47,129 nucleotides of DNA from Billgrantia aerodenitrificans (GCF_021404405.1 NZ_JABFTV010000017.1:1-47129); one strand, 5' to 3'. Numbered from the stretch's first letter, positions 1 to 10,648 are shown. Notes: generated from the sequence alone by a model not told the origin. Numbers and translations: made by a program.

Positions 1-227
1 AGTTCGACTACTCCTTCGTGACCTTTCTGGTGGCGTTCATCGTCACGCCGATGCTGGAGATGAACCTGCGCCAGGCGGTGATTCTCTCCGGCGGCGACAT
101 CGCCATCCTGCTCAACCGCCCCATCGCCCTGGCCTTCGTCGTCTTCACCGTACTGATGGCGCTGCACCTGGGCTGGAGCGGCTATCGCCAGTGGCGACAG
201 AAGCGCCTCAAGGCGTCGAACGGCTGA
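1..227 (+). CDS. TctA-family tricarboxylate transporter permease, C-terminal end
   Basis: This is the last ~75 codons of a reading frame that enters from before the window; it is open from base 3 (FDYSFVTFLV...) to TGA at 225-227. The residues include a hydrophobic stretch (ALAFVVFTVLMALHLGW) and a basic tail (QWRQKRLKA), as at the end of the large TctA permease. TctA forms the 12-TM channel of tripartite tricarboxylate transporters, fed by a periplasmic TctC protein. The next gene encodes TctC, which supports the call. The remainder of the gene, and probably the small subunit TctB, lie outside the window. The family assignment rests on little sequence plus context. Confidence 0.75.
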   Translation, partial: FDYSFVTFLVAFIVTPMLEMNLRQAVILSGGDIAILLNRPIALAFVVFTVLMALHLGWSGYRQWRQKRLKASNG

Positions 228-370
228 GCCAGGAGTCAGGGTTTCGCACTACGCTCCCGGCCACCCCGGGGGCGGCGGCACTTCAGGCAACGGCAGGGAA
301 CATACTGCCCGCGCCTGACAACTCAGCGCTGCTCGTATCGAGGGCGCACGACAATAAAGAGGGTACAAGC

Positions 371-1342
371 ATGAAAATGACAACGATCGGCACCGCGGTA
401 CTTGCCGCCTCCATGGCCTTCGGCGCAGCCGGCATGGCTCAGGCCGACGACTTCCCGACCAAGCCGCTGACCCTGGTGGTGGGCTTCGCCGCTGGCGGTT
501 CCACCGACATCCAAGCCCGCGTGCTGGCCAACGTGCTGGAGGAGAACCTCGGCCAGCCGGTCAACGTGGTCAACCAGCCCGGCGCCGGCGGGGCCGTATC
601 GCTGACGCGCCTGATGAACAATCAGGACGAGGGGCATACCTTCGTTTATGCCGGCACCAACGGCACCCTCACCTTCGCGCCCCATGCCCACGATACCGAC
701 TTCACCCTGGACGACTTCCGCTACGTCGCCAGCATCACCACCGTGCAGCATGCCATCGTCACCGGCGAGAACCGTCCCTTCGGCGACAGTTGGGAAGACC
801 TGGTGGAGTATGCCCGTGAGAACCCGGGCACCAGCTATGCCACTCAACACGCTCTGGACCGACTGGTAATCGAGTACATCATGGAGCAGGAGGGGCTGGA
901 CCTGCGCATCGTGCCCACCTCCGGTGGCGGCGGCATGGCGCCGCTGATCCTCTCCGGCGACGTCGACTTCGGCTACAGCGGCGGCACCCACTCCGGCTAT
1001 GCCGAGACCGGCGAGATGCCGGTGCTGCTGAGCATGGACGGCGAGCGCCTGTTCGCCTTCCCCGATGCCCCCACCGTGATGGAAGCCGGGTATGACATCG
1101 ACACCTCCGACTTCCGCGTGGTGGTAGTGCCGAAGAATACCCCCGATGCTCACGTGGAGCGTCTGGCCGAAGCGCTGGAAGCCGCCACCCAGGACGAGCG
1201 CTTCATCGAGATAACCGAAGAGCGCATTCTTATGCCGGTGCACTTCCGCGGCGAAGAGGAAGCCACCGAACTGCTCTACGCCCAGTCGGAAAACTATCGT
1301 GAACTGCTCGAGCGCATGGGTGGCGTGCCCGAGGACGACTGA
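371..1342 (+). CDS. TctC/Bug-family periplasmic solute-binding protein
   Basis: A 323-residue protein that captures a carboxylate in the periplasm for the TctAB permease encoded just upstream. The start is ATG 371, because it gives a clean signal peptide (MKMTTIGTAVLAASMAFGAAGMAQA, written here as two runs: MKMTTIGTAVL then AASMAFGAAGMAQA) and follows an AGAGGG ribosome-binding site; an upstream in-frame start would add ~60 non-signal residues. The mature part opens with DDFPTKPLTLVVGFAAGGSTD, in two parts DDFPTKPLTLVV and GFAAGGSTD, which is the Bug-family signature of a glycine-rich ligand loop followed by a second loop (NQPGAGGAV). The length is typical (~320). Two hairpins follow the stop. 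The ligand cannot be read from sequence. Confidence 0.9.
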   Translation: MKMTTIGTAVLAASMAFGAAGMAQADDFPTKPLTLVVGFAAGGSTDIQARVLANVLEENLGQPVNVVNQPGAGGAVSLTRLMNNQDEGHTFVYAGTNGTLTFAPHAHDTDFTLDDFRYVASITTVQHAIVTGENRPFGDSWEDLVEYARENPGTSYATQHALDRLVIEYIMEQEGLDLRIVPTSGGGGMAPLILSGDVDFGYSGGTHSGYAETGEMPVLLSMDGERLFAFPDAPTVMEAGYDIDTSDFRVVVVPKNTPDAHVERLAEALEAATQDERFIEITEERILMPVHFRGEEEATELLYAQSENYRELLERMGGVPEDD

Positions 1343-1360
1343 GCCTCGCTGCTCATGTCC

Positions 1361-1412
1361 GGCTAGGCTGTTAGCCTAGCCCCGACAGTGCCCACCTTGC
1401 GGTGGGCACTGT
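1361..1412. terminator. Two adjacent perfect hairpins between convergent genes
   Basis: The first hairpin is GGCTAGGC (1361-1368), a 5-nt loop, then GCCTAGCC (1374-1381). The second is ACAGTGCCCACC (1385-1396), loop TTGC, then GGTGGGCACTGT (1401-1412). Both stems are perfect. They lie 18 nt after the tctC stop and overlap the stop and last codons of the convergent minus-strand gene. There is no long T-run, so intrinsic termination is likely but not certain. Confidence 0.55.
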
Positions 1413-1972
1413 GCCTTGTGCCTGGCCGTATCATCGCTCGCCAGCCAGATGCGCGCGCCGCAGGCGCGCAGCCGGGCGAGCAGGTCGGCGGGGGCATCAC
1501 TGTCCAACTGTGGATCGAAGCCGCCGATGAGCTCGAACCAGCCCCGCGCCACCCAGAAGGTATCCCCCGCAGTGGCCCGCTGCGTCCAGCTCCACCAGCG
1601 CAACAGCCGCCCTTGGCGATGCACCGGCAGCACCGCCACATCCCAGGTTCTTTCCGCTTCCACCTCCGGTAGCCAGTCGCTCAGCCACTCGACCAGCCGG
1701 CGATCGACCTGGCCGGGAAACAGCAGCAGCTCTCCATGGCTGGCATCGACGGCAGCGTTGAGTCGAGCGCCCTGTGTGGATGCGGTGCACGGCAGCAATG
1801 TCGCCCGATGCCGTCGAGCCAGGTCCGGCAGGCGCCGGTCGCCGGTATCGTCCACCACCAGCAGCTCATGGGCATTTTTCCAATTGCCGGTAACCCGATC
1901 GAAAGCCATCAGATTGCGTGGCAGCTGCGCTCCTGCTGTACGAGCATCGAGAATGGCACTGTAAGTCGGCAT
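1376..1972 (-). CDS. Glycosyltransferase family 2-like small protein
   Basis: A 198-residue protein that reads like a short GT-A fold glycosyltransferase: an N-terminal strand with ELLVVDDTGD (~res 36), ATLLPCTASTQGARLNAAVDAS (split here: ATLLPCTAS, TQGARLNAAVDAS), then GELLLFPGQVD where a DxD-type acceptor loop would sit, and a C-terminal GGFDP motif. These features resemble TIGR04283-like small glycosyltransferases, but the second metal-binding Asp is not obvious. ATG 1972 is preferred over ATG 1996 because GGAG lies 8 nt before it. The gene is convergent with tctC and divergent from typA. Its acceptor and donor are unknown. Confidence 0.6.
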   Translation of the reverse strand: MPTYSAILDARTAGAQLPRNLMAFDRVTGNWKNAHELLVVDDTGDRRLPDLARRHRATLLPCTASTQGARLNAAVDASHGELLLFPGQVDRRLVEWLSDWLPEVEAERTWDVAVLPVHRQGRLLRWWSWTQRATAGDTFWVARGWFELIGGFDPQLDSDAPADLLARLRACGARIWLASDDTARHKAQCPPQGGHCRG

Positions 1973-2289
1973 CGCCCGGGCTCCGCAGGGATACATGAGT
2001 TACCGTTTGTTTAGTTGAGTGTAGAAAGGTATCCAGTAAGACCGCTACTGAATTTTCCCAGCGTGTTTTCCAGAGCCTGCCCAGACGTCGCCGCTAGAGA
2101 ACATGATCGGGACAAAGCAGAATGCATGGGACAGGGCGGTGCGGCGGGCTGACGACGGTCATATCGCCGGGTAGTGCTATTCCCCATCCCTTCTTATCTG
2201 TACAATGCGCCTCCACTCCCTACCCAGCGCCTAGGGGACCTCACTTTCAATGTGGTCATAGGTGCGCCCCCGTTGATGAGTCACACCTT
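1973..2289. other. Intergenic region between divergent genes
   Basis: About 317 bp carrying the start regions of the minus-strand glycosyltransferase-like gene and typA. A TACAAT hexamer at 2201-2206 could be a -10 box for typA, but its -35 position (TATTCC) is poor. No hairpin, repeat or convincing small ORF was seen. Confidence 0.5.
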
Positions 2290-4137
<1,848 letters not shown>

Positions 4138-4155
4138 ACCGCTCCTGCGGACACG

Positions 4156-4188
4156 AACCGGCGCCAGCTTCTGGCGCCGGTTTTTTTT
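4156..4188 (+). terminator. Intrinsic terminator of typA
   Basis: ACCGGCGCCAG (4157-4167), loop CTT, CTGGCGCCGGT (4171-4181), then a run of eight T (4181-4188). It starts 18 nt after the typA stop. Confidence 0.93.
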
Positions 4189-4338
4189 CGCCCGCGCACT
4201 CTGTCCGCACACCCTGTCCGCACACCCTGCCGCACTCTTGCAGGCTGCCCGATTCTTGGCATTTCGCGCTCCCAGAACCTAGCTTGAAGCTGACCGCAAC
4301 CGACTTGACTCGAACTGCCAGGGAGGCAAGAAAACACC

Positions 4339-5865
4339 ATGTGCAAGCTGTGCAAAGCGCGCGCCGGCGCGACACGTCGCGAGTTCCTCAAGAGCACCCT
4401 GGCAGCGGGGGCCGGTGCCATGGCCGGTGGCGGCCTGCTCGCCTCCGCCAACGCCGCCACGCACGCCAGTGAAGATCAAGCTGACATGCCGCGACACAGC
4501 GGCGAGGCCGGGCGGCGCGTGCTGATCCGCGGCGGCCACGTGCTCTCCATGGATGAAAGCGTCGGAGACTTCGAAGGCGGCGACGTGCTGATAGAAGGCA
4601 GCCGCATCGTCGCCGTCGGTGCCCAACTCGAGGCCGACGACGCCGAGGTGATCGACGCCCGCGGACGCATCGTCATGCCGGGCTTCGTCGACACCCACCA
4701 TCATCTGTTCGAGACGGCCCTGCGCAGCTTCCTGGCCGACGGCATCATGTTCGACGACGGCACGCCGGAAGGCTCGCCCAACTACATGGATCACATCCTC
4801 GGCAAGCTGACCCCGGTGTACCGCCCCGAGGATGTCTACATCAACGTGCTGTTCGGCTCGCTCAGCCAGCTCGACGCCGGGGTGACCACGGTGATGGACA
4901 CCAGCCAGATCCACCACAGCCCCGAGCACTCCGATGCCGCCTTGGAAGGCTTGCACGACTCCGTCCGGCGCAGCGTGTTCGGCTACTTCGAGGGCCAGGG
5001 TGAGCACACCCGATACCCGCAGGACGCCAGGCGCATTCGCGAGCAGTACTTCGCCACCGGCGAGGGGCTCTCCGCCGACGGCCTGATGACCATGGTGATG
5101 GGCGGCGAGATCTACCTGCCCGACCACGAGACCGCCTGGGCGCTGGCCCGTGAGCTGGAACTGCCGCTGGCCTATCACGTGGTCGGCAGCCTCGGCATGG
5201 CCGAGACCTTCGACGAGCTGGCGGCAAGCGGCCAGCTCGCCGAGAACCACATCCTGATCCACATGACCGGCATGAGCGACATGGCCTGGCAGGCGGTGCG
5301 CGATGCCGGCGCCCACGTGTCGCTGGCGGTGCCCATCGAGATGACCATGCGCCACGGCACTCCGCCGCTGATGAAAACGTCGGAACTGGGCATTTTGCCC
5401 TCGCTTTCCAGCGACGTGGAGTGCACCATGACGGCCGATTTCTTCACCCAGATGCGCTCGACGCTGACGCTGCAGCGGATGTTCGTCAACGAGCTGGCGC
5501 TGCAGGGAGAAGAGGAGCGGCCGGCGCTGCTGACGTCACGAGAGGTGATCCGCTATGCGACCATGGGCGGCGCCAAGGGGCTGAAGCTGGAGCAGCGGGT
5601 GGGCTCGCTGACGCCGGGCAAGGAGGCGGACATTCTGCTGCTGGATGCCGAGGCGATCAACGTGGCACCGCTGAACAACGTGCCGGGGGCCGTGGTCACC
5701 TTAATGGAGCGCAGCAACGTCGAGACGGTGCTGGTCGGCGGTCGCATCCGCAAGTGGCGCGGCCAGTTGCAGGGGGCGGACCTTCCCCGCCTGCGCGACG
5801 AGCTCACCGCCTCGCGCGACTATCTGTTCGAGGCCGCCGGCGTCGACCGCCGGCTATTCGATTGA
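4339..5865 (+). CDS. Tat-exported amidohydrolase (ATZ/TRZ-like metal hydrolase)
   Basis: A 508-residue amidohydrolase-superfamily enzyme. The N-terminus has a CxxC pair (CKLC, res 2-5) and then a twin-arginine signal (TRREFLKS, res 12-19, followed by a long Ala/Gly stretch ending ASANA), so it should fold in the cytoplasm and be exported. The metal motif is PGFVDTHHH (H120 and H122 of the HxH), with later histidines in AYHVVG and LIHMTG and the Asp in LSSDVE. This is the pattern of chlorohydrolase/cytosine-deaminase-like enzymes that remove amino or halide groups from ring compounds. GGGAGG precedes the start. The substrate is not predictable. A Tat-exported member of this family is unusual. 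Confidence 0.85.
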   Translation: MCKLCKARAGATRREFLKSTLAAGAGAMAGGGLLASANAATHASEDQADMPRHSGEAGRRVLIRGGHVLSMDESVGDFEGGDVLIEGSRIVAVGAQLEADDAEVIDARGRIVMPGFVDTHHHLFETALRSFLADGIMFDDGTPEGSPNYMDHILGKLTPVYRPEDVYINVLFGSLSQLDAGVTTVMDTSQIHHSPEHSDAALEGLHDSVRRSVFGYFEGQGEHTRYPQDARRIREQYFATGEGLSADGLMTMVMGGEIYLPDHETAWALARELELPLAYHVVGSLGMAETFDELAASGQLAENHILIHMTGMSDMAWQAVRDAGAHVSLAVPIEMTMRHGTPPLMKTSELGILPSLSSDVECTMTADFFTQMRSTLTLQRMFVNELALQGEEERPALLTSREVIRYATMGGAKGLKLEQRVGSLTPGKEADILLLDAEAINVAPLNNVPGAVVTLMERSNVETVLVGGRIRKWRGQLQGADLPRLRDELTASRDYLFEAAGVDRRLFD

Positions 5866-5904
5866 GGACAGCGACGAGCCGCGACGAGAAAGGAGAAGCG
5901 AACC

Positions 5905-6231
5905 ATGCATCGCCACGTGAAATGGGACGACCCCGGCGCCGACAGCGTCATGCGCCACTTCGAGAAAAACCCGGCCGGTCACTCCGACCCGGGGCCGGGC
6001 GACATTCTCTCGGCCCGCTATCAGGGCCTGGTGGTAAGGGTGAAGGTCGAGGCCTACGTCGACGGCACCAGCATCGGCGAAGTGGTGGCGCTGGTCGAGC
6101 CGTACAGCGGCAAACGGCGCAAGCTCATCGGCAAGCTGGCCCTGGGCGACACGGTGAGGCTGGCGGACGAATGCCGCGCCTTCGAGCCGCGACCGGGTGA
6201 TATCGACAAGCAGGACGAGGAGCCCCAGTGA
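5905..6231 (+). CDS. Hypothetical protein (108 aa)
   Basis: A small soluble, acidic protein that I do not recognise. It has no signal peptide or membrane segment. Its central part (ARYQGLVVRVKVEAYVDGTS) reads as beta strands, followed by a GKLALGDTVRLADECRAFEP segment. The start is well supported by AAAGGAG at 5889-5895, and it lies 39 nt after the amidohydrolase stop, so the two are probably co-transcribed. No function is proposed. Confidence 0.75.
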   Translation: MHRHVKWDDPGADSVMRHFEKNPAGHSDPGPGDILSARYQGLVVRVKVEAYVDGTSIGEVVALVEPYSGKRRKLIGKLALGDTVRLADECRAFEPRPGDIDKQDEEPQ

Positions 6232-6235
6232 CGTT

Positions 6236-6307
6236 CATGATCACACGGCTGTCATGAACACACGGGCTTTCATGACCACATGGGCTCGCATGATCGCACG
6301 GCCCCGT
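6236..6307. repeat. Four imperfect ~18-bp tandem repeats
   Basis: Copies start at 6236, 6253, 6271 and 6289. Each begins CATGA and continues with an (A/T/C)CACACGGGCT-like core. They begin 5 bp after the hypothetical gene's stop, and the NSS transporter gene starts 157 bp after the last copy. Confidence 0.7.
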
Positions 6308-6463
6308 CATCTGCCGCGTCCAACGTATCCTTAACGATTCACCACTGGTCACGAAACGGGTTCTGTCGCACAGTGTACGCGCTCACCGGCAGGCCCCACC
6401 CGAACGGCCCAAGGTAGCGATATCGCGGGCTCACAAGGCCACAAGACGGATTTCGGAAACACC

Positions 6464-7909
6464 ATGAGTACGCACAACGTCTGGACACACAAGGGCACCT
6501 TTCTGCTGGCCGCCGTCGGCTCGGCGGTGGGGCTCGGCAATCTCTGGCGCTTTCCCTACCTGACAGGCGAGAACGGCGGCGGCGCCTTCATTCTGATCTA
6601 CGCCCTGACCATTTTCGCCGTCGGCATTCCGATCCTGATCGCCGAAACCATGCTCGGGCGCGCCAGCCGCAGAAGCCCGATCATGGGCATGCGCTTTCTG
6701 ATCCGCACCCACAAGACCTCCCGCGCCTGGGAGTCGATCGGCTGGCTGGGTGCCGCGGCCGCCTTTCTGATCCTGAGCTTCTATTCGGTGATCGCCGGCT
6801 GGGCCATTCACTACACTTGGCAGATGCTCACCGGCTCGCTGGTCGGCGCCGACGCCGCCACCATCGGCGCCGGCTTCGATGCGCTGCTGGCCTCGCCGGG
6901 CCTGCTCACGCTCTATCACACCCTGTTCATCATCGCCTCGGGGCTGATCGTCGGCCTGGGCATCCACAGGGGTATCGAAAGCGGCCTGCGCATCATGATG
7001 CCGGCGCTGTTCGTGATCCTGCTGGTGGTGCTGGGCTACGGCATCGCCAACGGCGACTTCGGCGCGGCGGCAAGCTTCCTGTTCACTTTCAATCTGGCCG
7101 ACCTGAGCCTGGAAGGCTGGCTGCAGGCCATGGGCCAGTCGTTCTTCACCCTGAGTCTCGGCATGGGCGCGATCATGGCCTACGGCGCCTACATGTCCAG
7201 CGAGGCTTCACTCAGCCGCACCGCCTTCGCCGTGGCCTTCGTCGATACCGCGGTGGCCATGGTGGCGGGTCTGGCGATCTTCTCACTGGTGTTCGGCGCA
7301 GGCCTCGACGCTGGTGCCGGCCCGGGGCTGATGTTCGTCACCCTACCGCTGGCCTTCGCCGAGATGCCCTTCGGCGCGCTGATCGGCGGCGTGTTCTTCA
7401 TCCTGGTGCTGGGGGCGGCCATCAGCTCCTCGATCTCATTGATCGAGCCGGTGGCCGCCTTCCTCGTCGAGCGCTTCGACCTCACCCGTCCCCAGGCGGT
7501 GTTCGCCATGGTGGTAGCCAGCTGGGCGCTGGGCCTGCTGACGGTGATGAGCTTCAACATGTGGGCCGAGACCAGCCCCTTCCACACTTTGTTCGGCCGC
7601 AGCGCCTTCGACTTCATCGAACTGCTGACCAATATCTTCATGCCGCTGGGCGGCCTGCTGATCGCGCTGTTCGCCGGTTGGGCGCTGACCCACTCCGAGG
7701 CGATGAAGGAAATGCGCACCAGCGAAACCTGGTTCCAGGTGTGGCGCTTCCTGGTACGCTTCGTGGCGCCCGCTGCGGTCGCCTTCGTCTTCCTGCGCAC
7801 CATTCCGCAGGTGGAAGGCTATCTGATACCCGCCGTCGGTGCCCTGGTCATCGTCGGCGCCTTTGCCGCCGGCCGCACCTTCCTGGCCGAAAACAGTCAG
7901 CAACAGTAG
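6464..7909 (+). CDS. Sodium-dependent transporter of the NSS (SNF) family
   Basis: A 481-residue polytopic membrane protein. The hallmark is at the N-terminus: GSAVGLGNLWRFPYL followed by ENGGGAFILIY, the unwound TM1 sodium/substrate site of LeuT-like transporters. About eleven to twelve hydrophobic segments follow, including the SFFTLSLGMGAIMAYGAYM segment (TM6 region). Family members import amino acids or amine osmolytes with sodium, which would suit a halophile, but the substrate cannot be read. The livGFHM operon begins 113 bp downstream. The ribosome-binding site before ATG 6464 is weak (CGGAAAC). Confidence 0.92.
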   Translation: MSTHNVWTHKGTFLLAAVGSAVGLGNLWRFPYLTGENGGGAFILIYALTIFAVGIPILIAETMLGRASRRSPIMGMRFLIRTHKTSRAWESIGWLGAAAAFLILSFYSVIAGWAIHYTWQMLTGSLVGADAATIGAGFDALLASPGLLTLYHTLFIIASGLIVGLGIHRGIESGLRIMMPALFVILLVVLGYGIANGDFGAAASFLFTFNLADLSLEGWLQAMGQSFFTLSLGMGAIMAYGAYMSSEASLSRTAFAVAFVDTAVAMVAGLAIFSLVFGAGLDAGAGPGLMFVTLPLAFAEMPFGALIGGVFFILVLGAAISSSISLIEPVAAFLVERFDLTRPQAVFAMVVASWALGLLTVMSFNMWAETSPFHTLFGRSAFDFIELLTNIFMPLGGLLIALFAGWALTHSEAMKEMRTSETWFQVWRFLVRFVAPAAVAFVFLRTIPQVEGYLIPAVGALVIVGAFAAGRTFLAENSQQQ

Positions 7910-7924
7910 CAGCACGAGAAAACC

Positions 7925-7945
7925 GTCGCCGCCAGGAGCGGCGAC
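7925..7945 (+). terminator. Perfect hairpin after the NSS gene
   Basis: GTCGCCGC (7925-7932), loop CAGGA, GCGGCGAC (7938-7945), 15 bp after the stop. No T-run follows, so it may be a stability hairpin and not a true terminator. Confidence 0.4.
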
Positions 7946-8022
7946 TCGATATACGCCACCCGGCCTCGCGCCATGCGCAGGGGCTGGGTGCATAACAAAG
8001 ATATAAAAGTGCAGGAACCAAC

Positions 8023-8793
8023 ATGCCATCCATCATCGACGTGCGACACGTCTACAAGGCCTTCGGCGGCCTGAAGGTCATCAACGACTGCTCGATCCAG
8101 GTCGAGAAGGGCTCCATTACCGGCTTGATCGGCCCCAACGGGGCCGGCAAGTCGACGCTGTTCAACATCATTGCCGGCGCCCTGCCGCTGGACAGCGGCC
8201 AGATCCTGCTCGACGGCGAGGACATCACCAACCGCCCCGCCAACGAGCTGTTCCACAAAGGCCTGCTGCGCACCTTCCAGATCGCCCATGAGTTCTCCCA
8301 CATGACCGCGCTGGAGAATCTCATGATGGTGCCGCCCAAGCAGGCCGGAGAGAGCCTGTTCGACGCCTGGCTCAAGCCGGGTCTGGTGCGCCAGCAGGAA
8401 GCCGAGGTTCGGCGCAAGGCCCTCGAGGTGATCGACTTCATCGGCCTGCACCACGTGCGCAACGAACTGGCCGGCAACCTCTCCGGCGGCCAGAAGAAGC
8501 TGCTCGAGCTGGGCCGCACCATGATGACCGACGCCCGCGTGGTGCTGCTCGACGAGATCGCCGCCGGGGTCAACCGCACCCTGCTGGGCGACCTGGTCGA
8601 GAACATCGAGCGACTCAACCGCGAGATGGGCTACACCTTCCTGGTCATCGAGCACGACATGGACATGATCGCGCGCCTGTGCGATCCGGTGATCGTGCTG
8701 GCCCAGGGCAGCGTGATGGTGGAAGGCACCATTGAAGAGATTCAGAACAATCCTCAGGTGATCGAGGCCTACTTTGGTTCTACCGCGGCCTGA
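8023..8793 (+). CDS. livG: Branched-chain amino-acid ABC transporter ATPase LivG
   Basis: A 256-residue ABC ATPase, first gene of a livGFHM set. Walker A is GPNGAGKST (~res 37-45), the signature is NLSGGQKKLLE (~res 154), Walker B is VVLLDEIAAGVN and the switch His is in VIEHDMDMI. Q-loop (TFQIAHEF) and spacing are typical of LivG, the larger of the two Liv ATPases. The protein powers uptake through LivH/LivM of leucine-type amino acids or related amides delivered by LivK. The 3' end is duplicated downstream (see the 20-bp repeat). Confidence 0.93.
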   Translation: MPSIIDVRHVYKAFGGLKVINDCSIQVEKGSITGLIGPNGAGKSTLFNIIAGALPLDSGQILLDGEDITNRPANELFHKGLLRTFQIAHEFSHMTALENLMMVPPKQAGESLFDAWLKPGLVRQQEAEVRRKALEVIDFIGLHHVRNELAGNLSGGQKKLLELGRTMMTDARVVLLDEIAAGVNRTLLGDLVENIERLNREMGYTFLVIEHDMDMIARLCDPVIVLAQGSVMVEGTIEEIQNNPQVIEAYFGSTAA

Positions 8794-8835
8794 GGGGCTC
8801 CACCGCGGCCTGAGGGGTTCTACCGCGGCCTGAGG
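8776..8835 (+). repeat. Three tandem 20-bp copies of the livG 3' end
   Basis: The unit GGTTCTACCGCGGCCTGAGG is at 8776-8795 and again, identical, at 8816-8835. The middle copy (8796-8815) differs at two bases. Copy 1 encodes the last LivG residues (GSTAA) and its TGA; copies 2 and 3 are untranslated. Confidence 0.95.
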
Positions 8836-8907
8836 GCGAGGCCACGCCTGCCCACGGTCTCGGAACAGCCACAAGAAGAACAGTAACGACAGCGCAGAGA
8901 CTCCACG

Positions 8908-9612
8908 ATGCCATTACTCGAAGCACGCGACGTGCACGGCGGCTACGGCGGCATGAACATCCTCAACGGGGTGGACATGTCGATCGAGGCCGACGAGGTC
9001 GGTGTGATCGTCGGCCCCAACGGCGCCGGCAAATCGACCATGCTCAAGGCCATCTTCGGCCTGCTCACCGTCAGCCAGGGCGAGATCCTGCTGCGCGGCG
9101 AACCGATCCACAACCTGCCGCCCAACAAGCTGGTGCAGCGGGGCATGGGCTTCGTGCCCCAGGAGAAGAACGTCTTCCCCAGTCTCACGGTGAAAGAGAA
9201 CCTGGAGATGGGCGCTTTTCTCAAGCCGAACAACGTCAAACGGATGCTCAAGCAGGTCTACGACTTCTTTCCTCCGCTCTACGACAAGCGCCACCAGCCC
9301 GCCGGCGAGCTCTCCGGCGGCCAGCGCCAGATGGTCGCCATGGGCCGCGCACTGATGGCCGAGCCCGAGGTGCTGCTGCTCGACGAGCCCACCGCCGGCC
9401 TCTCACCGCTCTACATGAACGAGATCTTCGAGCGCGTGAAGGAGATCAACGCTGCCGGCGTCGGCATCCTCATGGTAGAGCAGAACGCCAAACAGGCCCT
9501 GGCCATCGCCGACAAGGGCTTCGTCCTGGCGGCCGGCAAGAACCGCTTCACCGACACCGGCGCCGCCCTGCTCGCCGACCCGGAAGTGGCCAAGAGCTTC
9601 CTGGGCGGTTGA
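8908..9612 (+). CDS. livF: Branched-chain amino-acid ABC transporter ATPase LivF
   Basis: A 234-residue ABC ATPase, the smaller Liv nucleotide-binding subunit. Walker A is GPNGAGKST, the signature is ELSGGQRQMVAMGRALM, Walker B is VLLLDEPTAGLS, and the LivF-typical MVEQNAKQAL segment is present near the C-terminus. It pairs with LivG on the membrane permeases. It is separated from livG by 114 bp that contain the 20-bp repeats; livH follows 28 bp later. Confidence 0.94.
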   Translation: MPLLEARDVHGGYGGMNILNGVDMSIEADEVGVIVGPNGAGKSTMLKAIFGLLTVSQGEILLRGEPIHNLPPNKLVQRGMGFVPQEKNVFPSLTVKENLEMGAFLKPNNVKRMLKQVYDFFPPLYDKRHQPAGELSGGQRQMVAMGRALMAEPEVLLLDEPTAGLSPLYMNEIFERVKEINAAGVGILMVEQNAKQALAIADKGFVLAAGKNRFTDTGAALLADPEVAKSFLGG

Positions 9613-9640
9613 GCCCGGAGCCCGTACTGGAGAGTAAGTC

Positions 9641-10648
9641 GTGAACGAACTGGTATTCTTCATCAACAACGTGATCATTGCCGGCAGCGTGACCGGTTCG
9701 ATCTACGCCATCGGCGCCATCGGCGTGACGCTGATCTTCAGCATCATGCGCTTCGCCCACTTCGCCCATGCCGACATGATGACCTTCGGCGCCTTCATGG
9801 TACTGCTGCTGACCCTGGCCTTCCCCGGCGTGGGCGGCGTGGTGGGCCTGCCCACTCCCATCGTCATGCTGCCGCTGGCGATGATTCTCACCGCCGCGCT
9901 GGCCGTGGGTATCGACAAGGCGTTCTACAAGCCGCTGCGGGCCCATGGGGTCAAGCCCATCGTCATCGTCATCGGCTCGCTGGGCGTGACCCTGATGCTG
10001 CAGGGGCTGATTCGCCTGTTCGCCGGCACCAGCGCTCAGAACATGTACATGGCCGGCGAGCGCAAGGAGATCTACCGCCTCGACGTGCCGTTCGAGCTGG
10101 CCACCCGGCCGATCATCGTCACCGAGCCGCAGATCATCCTGTTCATCCTGACCATTGCCTGCGTGGTGGGGCTGCACGTGTTCCTCAACCGCACGCGGCT
10201 GGGCAAGGCCATGCGCGCCATGTCCGACAACCCGGACCTGGCGCGGGCCTCAGGCATCAACACCAACTACATCGTCTCGGTGACCTGGGTGATCGCCGGC
10301 AGCCTGGCGGCCATTGCCGGTACCCTGCTGTCGCTAGACGTGACCTTCAAGCCCGACCTGAGCTTCTTCCTGCTGCTGCCGATCTTCGCCGCGGCCATCG
10401 TCGGCGGCGTCGGCCACCCCTACGGCGCCATCGCCGGCGGTTTCGTGGTGGGCTTCGCCGAGACCCTGGCGGTGTTCAACTGGGCGGTGCTGCTGCGCCC
10501 CATCGCGCACCTGTTCCCCGAGTGGATCGAGATCCCGCGCAACCTCGCCTTCGTCGGCACCGAATACAAGATCGTGGTGCCCTTCTTCATCCTGGTGGCG
10601 ATCCTGGTGTGGCGCCCCACCGGCATCTTCAAGGGTAAGGTGATCTGA
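9641..10648 (+). CDS. livH: Branched-chain amino-acid ABC transporter permease LivH
   Basis: A 335-residue inner-membrane permease with about eight hydrophobic segments and the LivH motifs GLTLI-like AIGVTLIFSIMRFAHFAHAD near the N-terminus and the GKAMRAMSDNPDLARASGI cytoplasmic coupling loop. The start is GTG 9641, with GGAGAG at 9629-9634. Its stop overlaps the livM start by one base (TGATG at 10646-10650), so the two permease halves should be made together. Confidence 0.93.
   Translation: MNELVFFINNVIIAGSVTGSIYAIGAIGVTLIFSIMRFAHFAHADMMTFGAFMVLLLTLAFPGVGGVVGLPTPIVMLPLAMILTAALAVGIDKAFYKPLRAHGVKPIVIVIGSLGVTLMLQGLIRLFAGTSAQNMYMAGERKEIYRLDVPFELATRPIIVTEPQIILFILTIACVVGLHVFLNRTRLGKAMRAMSDNPDLARASGINTNYIVSVTWVIAGSLAAIAGTLLSLDVTFKPDLSFFLLLPIFAAAIVGGVGHPYGAIAGGFVVGFAETLAVFNWAVLLRPIAHLFPEWIEIPRNLAFVGTEYKIVVPFFILVAILVWRPTGIFKGKVI

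Noticed and set aside
191..370. N-terminal extension of TctC
   Set aside because: The 60 extra codons have no signal peptide or homology; ATG 371 begins a clean signal peptide.
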